Assembly (NCBI GenBank): GCA_002839855.1
Contig: PGYV01000016.1
Location: 1-54,077, forward strand
Reading direction: 5' to 3'
DNA length: 54,077 bases
Source: Candidatus Goldiibacteriota bacterium HGW-Goldbacteria-1
Lineage (GTDB): Bacteria > Oederibacteriota > PGYV01
Shown: positions 1-12,000 of the stretch, in pieces
How positions within the stretch are numbered: the stretch's first letter is position 1
Layout of the letters: each line of letters opens with the position of its first letter
Translations under genes and position numbers: made by a program
The notes under the pieces: generated by a model
Databases searched by the model: none
Told to the model about the DNA's origin: nothing
Seen by the model: only the letters and a program-made list of their open reading frames with translations

Positions 1-1
1 A

Positions 2-3000
2 GGCACAGATGAAAACAGCGGACTTGTAAAGACATCAGCGGCAGCGGTAAGCAATAGCGTTGTAATTCAGACACCTGCTTTGCTAAGCGCTTCCATGACA
101 GCTTTACCCGCATCAATAGGAGTCGGCTCTGAAATAACAGTAATCATGACAGTTACGAATAACGGACAGGCAACAGCAAATGCAGTAACTCCGACAGGTT
201 TTGCAATAATTGGATCGGCATCTTATGTAGCTGTAAACGGGCCGCTGCCAACAAATGCAACTATAACATCCGGTACTTCGGCTTCATTCACGTGGCGCTA
301 CGCTGCTGTAAGCACAGGCAGTCTGTATTTTACGGCAAATGCATCGGGGCTTGATGGTAATAATGCGGCCTATACAGTAAGCACATCGGTTACAGCACAG
401 AGCAATCCGGTAAACATTTATCCTACAGACCCGATTCTTACAAGCTGGGTTACTGTGTCGCCGCAGGTAATAAACTATAACCAGCGGTTCACGGTGATAA
501 TGTCAGTAAGCAATGTTGGAATTGTGGCTGCTAATGGGACAATCCCAAATGTCATCCCAACTGTCCTTTCAAGTTCGTTGATGAGCGGGCCTGTGCCGGC
601 TTTTGTGGATATTCCGGTCGGCGGATTCGCGCAGTTTACATGGGTATTTGAAAGCGCCATGACCGCGGGAACTGCAAACCCGACAGTTATAGCTTCAAGC
701 GCAGGTTTCAATAGTACTGATATTACAACCCTTTCAGCGTCGCAGATTCAGGTAATAGCAGATCCAATGCTTGCGCATGATATTATAGTAAGCCCGGCAG
801 TGGTAAGCGTGGGACAGAATATTACCATAAGAATGCACATAACAAATTCGGGCGCAAGTGAAGCGCAGGGTGTTGTACCTGCAGCCCTTTCCAAACTTGG
901 AAACGGAAATTATACATATGTAAGCGGGCCTGCGCCTGCAAGCCAGACAGTGGCAGCCGGGGCAAATGTGTACTTTACCTGGATATACCAGTCATCCGGC
1001 GCGGGTTCATTGGCTGTAAACGGATATGCCACAGGCTACAGCCAGTACAGCAAAGCAACAAAAACTGCAGCTGCAGAAGACAGTAATTATATTACAATAC
1101 AGTCACCGGCATCACTTACAAGTTCAATTTCAATACCTGCCACAAAGAATATAGGGCAGTGGTTCACGGTAACAATGACAGTGACAAATAATGGTACTGC
1201 CACAGCTAACGCTGTCGCGCCTCCTTCCAACTTAACAGTTGTAGGAACCGGCGGAGCGGTAAGGATGAGCGGGCCGGAACCGCCAAGCGCGGCAATTATC
1301 GGCGGAACATCACAGGTATATCAGTGGACATACAGCGCAGCGGGCGCCGGAACAGTAACGTTTGCGGGAATTGCAGCCGGCACAGACGCGAACAGCGGGG
1401 CAGCAGTTGCAAGCAATAACGCCGTAAGCACAAACTTTGTGATACAGACAGGCGCTAATTTAAGTGTGGCAATAAGCGCGGCGCCTGCGGTAGCGGGAAC
1501 CGGATATCCAATAACGGTCACAGGAATAATTACAAACAACGGACAGGCAACAGCAAATAATGTAAGGATGAACGAATTAAATGACGCGGCAGTATCAGGC
1601 GGAAACGCGACACTGACGACAGGCGTTGTGCCGTCAGCAGGTGTAATACTTACAGGCGGAGCAAGCGCATATTTCACATGGACATATACGGCTAACACGA
1701 TAGGAACAATAAACTTTACAGGTATTGCAACCGGGGTAGATGGCAACACGAACCTTGGCGTGACATCAACAGCTGCTACAAGCAATAATGTGGAAATAAG
1801 AAATACGGCATTCTTAACCGCGGATTTAAGCGCGCTGCCGTTATCCGTAAGCGCAGGACAGAGAATAACAGTTTTAATGCATGTGACAAATACAGGCGCG
1901 GGCGACGCGAACGGCCTTACGGGTGTTAACATGACTCCTTCAGGCACGGGTTCTGTGTCTTATGTTTCGGGTCCTGTTCCGGTAACGCAGTCTATTGCGG
2001 CGGGCGCTGACACTTATCTGACATGGGTATATACGGCTATGACGGCGGGGAATATTTCATTCAACGCGGGCGCAAGGGCGGTTGATGTAAATATTGGCAA
2101 TACTATAAACTCGGCAGCAGCCGTTTCAAATGCAGTCATTATAGAAACTCCGGCTTCACTTGCAGCTTCAATGAATGCATATCCTTCATTGATAAGCGCC
2201 GGTCAGCAGATAACGGTATTAATGACAGTTACCAATAATGGAACCGCGGATGCAGTGTCAGTACTGCCGGTAACGCCTTCGGCTTCTGTTCCTTCATCTG
2301 TAAGTATTATCACGCTGCCGGCTTCAGTTACAATTCCGGGCGGAGCATCATCTGTCTTTACATGGGTATTTGATTCCACTGCTCCGGGCAATGTAGTATT
2401 CACAAGCAAGGCTTCGGGTCTTGATGAAAATACATTAAATACAATATCTTCAGCGCAGGTTTCATCAAACGAGATTGTTATTCAGGCACCTGCGGCAATT
2501 GCGGCGTCAATATCCGCATCACCATCAGCAGTGGCGCTTGGAAGCAATGTTACGGTTATTATGACAGTTACAAATTCAGGAACGGCATCTGCTAACGCGG
2601 TAATACCGGCCGGATTTGGTTTCTCCGGTTCAGCTTCTCTTGTATATGTAAGCGGGCCTGTTCCTACTAATGCCACAATTACAGCCGGGGCTTCTTCGCA
2701 GTTTACATGGGTGTATGCGACAGTCGGCCTTGGGTCTTTAACATTCTCATCCAATGCCTCCGGAACAGATTTTAATTCAGGAATGCCTGTTTCTACAACT
2801 TACACGGCATACAGCAATATAGTAAATGTTTATCCCAATAATCCGGTAATGACATCATTTGTTACAGTGTCGCCTTCAATTGTAAACTATAATCAGAATT
2901 ATACAGTAAGACTTACTGTAAGTAATGTGGGTGTTCAGGCAGCTAACGGTACATTTGCCAGCCCGCTTAACCCTGCGCCTGTGCTGGGCGGAACTTTGCA

Positions 3001-6000
3001 AAGCAGTGTGAATCCGACATCCGCAGATATACCGGCGGGCGGAACAGCAGTATTCACATGGGTTTACAGGTCCGCAACTACTGCAGGAACTGCTTCGTAT
3101 TCAATAATAGCTTCAAGCGGCGGCTACCCAAGCACAAATGTAACGTCAGGTACTGCAAACCAGATACAGGTTGTTGCTGATCCTGTTCTTGCAAATGAAA
3201 TGATTGTCACTCCGTCTGTCGCAAGTGTGGGGCAGAATATAACGGTAATGTTAAGCGTAACTAATTCAGGCGGCAGCATATCAGAAGGAACTGTGCCAGC
3301 GCCTATGGTAAAACTTGGCAGCGGTTCATATTCATATATAAGCGGGCCTTCGCCTGTATCAGCTTCAATAGCCGCCGGAGCAAGCGCTGTTTACACATGG
3401 GTTTACCAGGCAACAGGGGCTGGAACACTTGCGGTAAACAATTATGCAACGGGTTACAGCCAGTACAGCAAACTTACAATAACGGCAGCTGCCGATGACA
3501 GCAACTACGTCACAATACTTACACCGGCTTCACTTGCAAGTTCTATTTCAGCACCTGCCACTAAAAACATAGGGCAGTGGTTCACGGTAATAATGACTGT
3601 AACCAATAACGGCCAGTCAGCAGCAAACAGTGTAGCGCCTCCTATGGCTCTTAACCTTATTGGCGACGGCGGAGCTGTAAGAATCAACGGACCGGCGCCG
3701 GCTGCGGCAGTAATAGCAGGAAATAGTTCAGCCGCATTCACATGGACATACAGTGCGGCAGGTTCAGGCAGCGTCATATTCAGCGGAAATGCTTCGGGAA
3801 TAGATTCCAGCACAGGTGCCGCGGTTTCAAGTATTGTCACAAACAGTAATCTCTTAAAAGTACAGACACCGGCTTCGCTTGGCGTATCAGTTTCCGCCAT
3901 GCCCGCGGTGCTTGGTACAGGGTATATGATAACGGTAGTGGTTGATGTTACCAATAACGGACAGGCAACCGCAAATAATGTTTCAGTCACCGCTGTTGAT
4001 GATATTCAGATATCGGGAGGAAATGCTGAACTTTCATCCGGAGTTCTTCCTTCGGCCGGAGTCACGCTGACAGCTGCGGCCACTGCAAGATTTACATGGG
4101 TTTACAGCGCGCAGGCAGTAGGCACAATAGCATTCACTGCAGCAGCCCGCGGAACAGACGTAAATAATCCGGCAGAACCTGTAATATCTAACATAGGTAC
4201 AAGTGCGAATGTGGTTATTAAAGACGCGGCGTATCTTGTATCTGATATTCAAATAATTCCTTCTACGGTAAGTGTCGGCCAGCAGGTAACCATAATAATG
4301 AACGTAACCAATACGGGTGCCGGCGGCACTTCAGATGTAATAGGGCAGAATATTGTGACAACAGGGTCAGCATCGCTTGTTTATGTAAGCGGGCCGGTTC
4401 CGTCTGCAACACCTATTCCCGGAAACGCGGCGCCAATTCATAACCAGTTCTACACATGGATTTATACCGCGAATACTCCCGGATTTGTATCGGTAAGCGG
4501 AAATGCAAAGGGTATTGATGAAACACTTGGCAATACAATTACAAGCTCGGTTACGGGCAGCAATGTGCTTGCTGTTGAAAGTGCGGTTTCGTTAGCGGCT
4601 CAGCTTAGTGTATCACCTGTTCAGGTAAGCGCAGGGCAGATAATATCAGTCATTATGACGGTCACAAATAACGGCCAGGCAGATGCTGTATCGGTATTGC
4701 CTATAACACCCACATCAAGCATAGTCGGAACTGCTGCCATATTTGAATCGCCCGCGGCTGTTACAATTCCGGGCGGTGCCAGCGCGGTATTTATGTGGAG
4801 CTATACAACACAGGGATCAGGTACTGTTATCTTTACAAGTGCCGCGTTTGGCACGGATGAAAACAGCGGGCTTGTGAAAACTTCCGCACAGGCAGCTTCT
4901 AATGCGCTTATAATTCAGTCGCCTGCTGCGCTTACAGCTTCAATAAATGCAAACCCTGCAAGCCTTGGCACCGGCAATAATATTACCGTTGTAATGACAG
5001 TTTCAAATAATGGTCAGGCTGCGGCAAATGCAGTAACACATGCAGGGTTTATGGCTGTTGGAAGCGCGGGCATTGTAGCCGTATCAACACCTGAACCTGC
5101 AACCGCTAATATTTCAGGCGGAAGTTCAGGTTATTTCACATGGGTATATGCCGCCACATCTGTCGGTTCTATATACTTTACAGCCGATGGGCAGGGAACA
5201 GATTTCAACAGCGGCGCAATCATAGCAACTACAATTACGGCACAGAGCAATACCGTACTTGTTCAGCCTAACTTCCCGGTACTCTCAAGCTGGATATCGG
5301 TTGCTCCGCAGACAATAAACTATAATCAGAGATACACGGTAATAATGTCAGTAAGTAATTCCGGCATTATAACGGCAAACACCGTCACGCCGGATACATA
5401 TACTGTACCTCTTTCAGGCACCACAATATCAGGCCCTATACCGGCAAATGCAAACCTGGCGCCGGGTGAAAGGCAGGACTTCACGTACGTGTTATCAAGC
5501 GCGGGTGTTGCGGGTATATCCAATGTTACAATGACTGCATCATCGGGTATTTATACAAGCACTGATATTTCAAATCCTGCCGGCATGGTGATAAATGTAA
5601 TTGCTAACCCGGCGCTTGCTCAGGACATAACATTACAGCCTGCTGTAGCCAGCGTGGGACAGCGCGTAACGATAATTATGAATGTGACAAATTCAGGCGC
5701 AAGCACAGCCGAAGGCGTTGTGCCTTCCGCATTAATCAAACTTGGAACGGCAAGCTATACGCTTGCCCAAAGCCCGGTACCTGCAAGTGTAAACATAGCG
5801 GCAGGTGCTTCAGCTTCCTTCACGTGGGCATATACGGCCACCGGCGCGGGCAGCCTTGCGGTTAACGCTTATTCCAAAGGCTACGCCCAGTACAGCAAAA
5901 CTACTGTTACAGCAACAGCAGTAAGCAGCAATTTCATAACAATAGAATCGCCTGCATCGCTTTCAAGCGCGCTGTCCATAGACGGAACGATGTTTAACAT

Positions 6001-9000
6001 AGGGCAGGATGTCAGGGTATATATGACTGTTACAAACAGCGGTACGGCAATTGCCAATGTGGTTATGCCTAACCCCCTTAATTATTCCGCGGCAAGCACA
6101 GGCGGCTTGATACCTGTGTCAGGTCCCGACCCCGTAAGCGCTACTGTAGGCACGGGCACAAGCGCGGTATTTACCTGGCTGTATACGGCAGCGGGTTTAG
6201 GTTCGGTTGCGCTTTCAGGAAATGCTTCAGGCATGGATGAAAACAGCCTTGCAACAGTTAATTCAGCTGTCACGGTAAGCCCTGTGATACAGATACAAAG
6301 CCCGGCATCATTAACGGCATCCATTAACGCGTCACCTGCATATCTTGGAACAGGCGAAAATATAACTGTAATTATGAATGTGACAAACAACGGCCAGTCT
6401 GCTGTTAACGGCCTTACAGCAGATCCTGCAGGATTGATCCTGACGAATGGCGGAAACGTGCTGCCTGTTTCAGGGCCAATACCGGCTACAATGACTCTGC
6501 CTGGAATGTCATCTGCCGCATTCACGTGGATATATCAGGCAAACAGCGCGGGAACGGTACAGTTTACTTCAACCGCAAGGGGTACAGATTCAAACGATAT
6601 TTCATCGCTGGTTAACACAGGTTCACAGACAAGCAATGCTGTAGAAATTTATGCCTCTGCCGGCGTTGCAATTTCATCCTTTACGGCATTACCTGCAACG
6701 GTATCCACCGGCCAGCAGATTACGGTATTAATGACGGTTGAAAATGCCGGAATTGGAAACGCAGAAGGCGTAATGCCAAGCGCGCTTGCTCTTATGGTCA
6801 GCGGCACTGCATCAGCATCTTACGTAAGCGGGCCTCTGCCTTCAACACCGCAGAATTTAGCATCCGGTTCAAGCACGCAGTTTGAATGGATATATCAGGC
6901 AACAACACCCGGAACAGTCTGGGCAAGTGCAAATGCAGTAGGATATAACGAGGCAAATAAAGCCACTATCACCGCACAGGCGGCATGGACTAATAATGTA
7001 ATTATACAGCCGGCTGCATCGCTTACGGCAGGGCTTGTTTCAATTCCAAATCAGGTAAGCGTGGGACAGATAATAACAGTTGTAATGGCAGTCACCAATA
7101 ACGGCACTGCAATGGCGGAAGGAGCTTACGGAGTAACGCCCGCGGCATCAATACCGGCCAATGCGCTTATATTAACATCGCCTGCGGCTCAGGATATTGC
7201 CGGCGGTACTTCCACGCACTTTACCTGGACATACAGTGCAAACGCTTCGGGCGCAATTAACTTTGCGTCATTGGCTATAGGGTATGACTTTAACAGCAAG
7301 ATAACCAAAACAGCATCCGCAATAGGCGGAAATGTAAATATACAAAGCGTGCCTGTTCTGGCAAGCCGCGTTTCCGCGATGCCCATACTTATAAAAGAAT
7401 CGGTTGATGCCATAACGGTTATACTGTCAGTAACCAACAGCGGCCAGGCGGCAATAACAAATGTTGTGCCGGCACTTGACATTACAGGCAGTTCAACGCC
7501 TTTATATCTTACAGGCCCGGCGCCGGTATCGGCAAACATTTCCGGAAACGGCGGAACTGCAAGATTTACATGGACATTAAGCGCCGCAGGAGTTGGAAAT
7601 CTTATTTTCAGCGCCTATGCGCAGGGAACAGATGCCAATTCAGGCGTAACATACGGTTCAACGGGCAATACAGTTACTGTTAATGCCGTATCCAATCAGC
7701 CTGTACTTGCGGTAACACTCTCCGCCCCGGCTGAAGTAACCAACGGTCAGAACTTCACTATAATAATGAGGGTGGATAACGCGGGGCTTGTTGACGCTAA
7801 TAATGTTACGGTATCCGCGCTTGCGGTAACCGCGGGTACGGCAACATATGTTGTAGGCCCTGTGCCGTCAGCAAGAAATATAACAGTGGGAAATTATGGC
7901 ACGTTCACGTATGTGTACACAGCGGGCTCTGCGGGAACAATATCGCTTGAAGGCTATGCCTGGAACAGCCCTGTGGCTTCTGTTTCAACCACAGCTTTTG
8001 AACCTCCGGCACTCTCTTATAATTATATGGAAATACTGCCTATAGGCGGCACGTTCTCTGTCGGGCAGAATATTACTCTTACAATGACTATCAGCAATAC
8101 AGGCGCGACAAATGCCATTAACGTAGCGCCCATACTTCCGCTTAACAGAGTAGGCACAGGCAATGCGACAATTGTATCAGGGCCGCTGCCTTCATCATTA
8201 TCAATAACTGCGGGTTCATCAGCCACTTATACATGGGTATACAAAACTACAATTGCCGGCTCTCTTGGATATAACGGCAGGGCGCAGGGCCAGGATATAA
8301 GGACAGGCGCGGGTTACCAGAGCGTTACAGGCACTTCCAATATGGTTAATATAGAAGCGCCGCCTGTATTGGCATCAAGCATAAGCATAATAAATGACAC
8401 ATTGAACCTTGGACAGACCACAAATGTCTATATGACTGTTACAAACAGCGGAACAGCTGACGCGGTAAATGTGGCACCGGGTGATATATATGTGGTTAAT
8501 CCTCCGTCCACCGGCGGAATGTGGGCAATTGACGGGCCTTCGCCGCTTACTCAGAATATTCCTGCCGGAGCGGCAAGGGTATTTACGTGGACATACAGCG
8601 CTACGGCTGTGGGCTCGGTTGCACTGTCCGGAAACGCTTCGGGCTTTGACGAAAACAGCGGCATAAAAATATCCTCTGCAATGAACGCAAGCAAATACAT
8701 ACAGGTTCAGCTGCCAATGCAGCTGTCTGCTTCAATAATAGCCGCGCCGTCTGATGTTAAGACAGGCCAGGCAATAACGGTATACGTAACTGCCAATAAT
8801 ACTGGAGGGGCTGCGGCAGCAAATGTTGTGCCTTCAGCATTAACACTTGGCGGAACAGGCAGTGTTGCCTATGTATCAGGGCCGGTGCCTGCGTCAGCTG
8901 CTATTATTAACGGCGGAAGTGCATTCACATTCGCATATGTGTACAACAGCACTGCTTTCGGAACAGTTAACTTTACGGCTTCAATTGACGCCAATGATTA

Positions 9001-12000
9001 TAATACCGGCGACCCGCAGGCTACTGCTCCGGTGATTTCCAATGATGTAACAATAACCGACTCGGCTTACCTTGCAAGCGACACTTCAGTATCAAGAAGT
9101 GTGGTTTCAACAGGCCAGCAGATAACTGTAATTATGACAGTGACCAACGTGGGGACAGCTTCAACCGCAAGTTTTGTAACACCGTCTATACAGGCTATAC
9201 TTACCGGCGGCGCCGCTTTAACAGCTGTGTCGCAGGCGGTTACATCCACGCCTATGGCTGCAAATGATGTTGTATCATTTACATGGATTTATAACCCAAC
9301 CGCACAGGGAACGGTAACGTTCAGCACATACGCTTCATATGCAGATGCGGACGGCGCCAAGACAACAGATCCTGACCGCACGGCGCCGGTACAGATACAA
9401 AGAGCGGCGGCATTAACGGCATCGCTTATAACACCGCTTACGGTAAATAACGGGCAGATATTTGATGTTACGATGATAATAACAAATACGGGCGGCGCAA
9501 ACGCCACCAATGTAATACCGGTGTTCACATCCAGCGCCACAGGCACGGGTGTGACGGTAAATCTTGCAGCATCCGGCGTTACTGCCACTGCAATAGCGGG
9601 CGGAAGTTCAACAGCCATAGTTTGGCAGTATCAGGCAACAGGAAGCGGGACAATATTCTTCAGCGGCTACGCAAGCGGCATTGATGAAAATGATACAACA
9701 AATACTATTATATCGCCCATGACGCCGCAGAATTATATTACAGTTCAGCAGCCGGCAGCGCTTTCCATCACCGCGTTTACGGTATACCCGCCGGTAGTGG
9801 CACAGGGACAGAACGTCACGGTCTTAATGACAGTAAGCAATGGCGGCGAAGGCCAGGTAACAAATATTAATCCTACAATGACGGCAACAGGCACAGGTTA
9901 TTTCACAAGAATAACAGGCCCTGCTCCCGCAACTGTATCATTATCGGGTAATCAATCAGCGGTCTTTACATGGACTTATTCGGGTTCTGCCATTGGAATA
10001 GTTACATTCAGCGGCGGCGCGGAAGGGCTTGAAGTCAATACAGCTTCCAATATACAGTCAGGCCCAAGCGGAAATGTGGATGCGGAAGTAATAGCTCAGC
10101 AGGCAATATTAACGGCGCAGATGTCATTGTCGCCGTTGGTTGCCGGCCCAAGCCAGAGAATAACAATTAATATGACAGTTTCAAATACAGGGCTTCATGC
10201 GGCAACGGGCGTATCGCCTGTGGCCGGGTTATTAATGTATGACAACACAGGCAGTTTAATCAAGAGCGTAACGCACACAGCTCAGGTTGCGCCTGTGAAT
10301 CTGGCAATAGGGCAGGCACAGACATTCAGGTGGATACTTGAAACGGACGTAAACTTTGGAACGGTAATCTTCAGCGCGGCAGCACAGGGCGCGGACGCCA
10401 TACTGCCAATTACAGTTTCGTCCAATACAGCGGTCTCTGAAATGCTTACAATAGAACAGCCGCCCGCGCTTGTTTCAAGGATAGACGCGTATCCAAATAC
10501 GGTAAATACATCACAGATGATTACAATATTAATGACTGTCACCAATAATGGCCAGGCGGATGCGGTTAATGTAATGCCGTCACAGTTATTTAAGAGCGGT
10601 TCGGCGCTTGCCAATCCGAATAACCCCAACGTTCATTCGCCGTCATCGGCTGTAATACCGGGCGGCGGCGGTGTGGCTGTCTTTACATGGGTGACACAGG
10701 CTACAGGCGCGGGTACAATTAACTGGCTTGGCTGGGCGTCAGGACAGGACGAAAATTCGCTCAACACATTCCTGTCAGCTTCAACAAGCACAAACGTAAT
10801 AACTGTACAAAGCCCGGCTAATTTAAGCATTGATTCAATTGCAGCGCCTTCTTACGTCACGGTGGGCCAGCAGTTTACTGTTATAATGACGGTAACAAAC
10901 CTTGGCGGCGCGTCAGCTCTTGGCGCTTCTGCAAATATGAACATAAGTTCCGGCAGCGGCGGCGTTATACCGATGGCAACTCCGGCAGCGGTGGATATTG
11001 CAGGCCGGACAACAGCCGCCCTTACATGGATATATCAGGCATCAGGCCAGGGTGATGTGGTACTGTCCGCCATGATAACGGCAACAGATTCAAACACCGG
11101 CGCTGTTATAACTGACGCGGGCTTCACCGGCACAATTAATGTACAGTCGCCGGCGTCCATTACTTCAGATATTTCAATAGCGCCCGCAATGAATTACAAC
11201 GGTCAGATATTCACCGTATCAATGCTTGTAAATAATTCCGGTCAGGCTGCTGCTTCTTCTGTAGGCATAACACCTTTTGTGCTTACAGAAACGGGAGCGT
11301 CAGCATTCATGGTTACAGAGCCTTCGCCGCTTACAATGACGGTTGCGGGCGGAACGTCGCAGATATTCCAGTGGACATATTCCGCATCTGGTGACGGAAC
11401 GATAACATTCAGCGCTTATGCAACGGGCACAGACGCTAATACATTAGATCCTATTGGTTCAACAGGCACAGAAGCGTCGGTAGAAATCAGGGCATCGGCT
11501 TCGCTTGTGGCGGATGTATCAGTATCAGCGGCAATGGTTTCCACAGGCCAGTCAGTAGTAGTAATTATGACAATAACAAATACCGGTTTTGGCAGTTCAA
11601 ATGCCTATAATGTCACACCGCTTTATCCTGTATGGGCGGGCGGCGCCACGTTCAGCATGGTTTCAGGGCCGTCAGGCGCGGCAGTTACATTAACGGTAGG
11701 AGCCGCGGAATCGTTCACATGGGAATATCAGGCAACAAGCGCGGGCACATCATCATTTAGCGCTATCGCATATGGAAAAGACAGCGGCATCGGCGACATT
11801 TATTCATCGCCTGTCTTAAGCGCGCCGGTAACTGTCCAGACCTCAGCAGCGTTAATGTCAACGCTGTACAGTTTCCCTAACAGCATTAATACAGGGTCTG
11901 ATTTTACAGTAATAATGTCGGTCACCAATACCGGCGGCGCCACAATTAACAATCTTACGCCGCAGTATAGCTTCACACCTGCTGCAGGAGTGGCAGCGCT

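Noticed and set aside
80-82. TTG at 80 as start of the giant gene
   Set aside because: The frame is open to base 2 and the residues before it match repeat interiors, so the gene continues upstream of the window.
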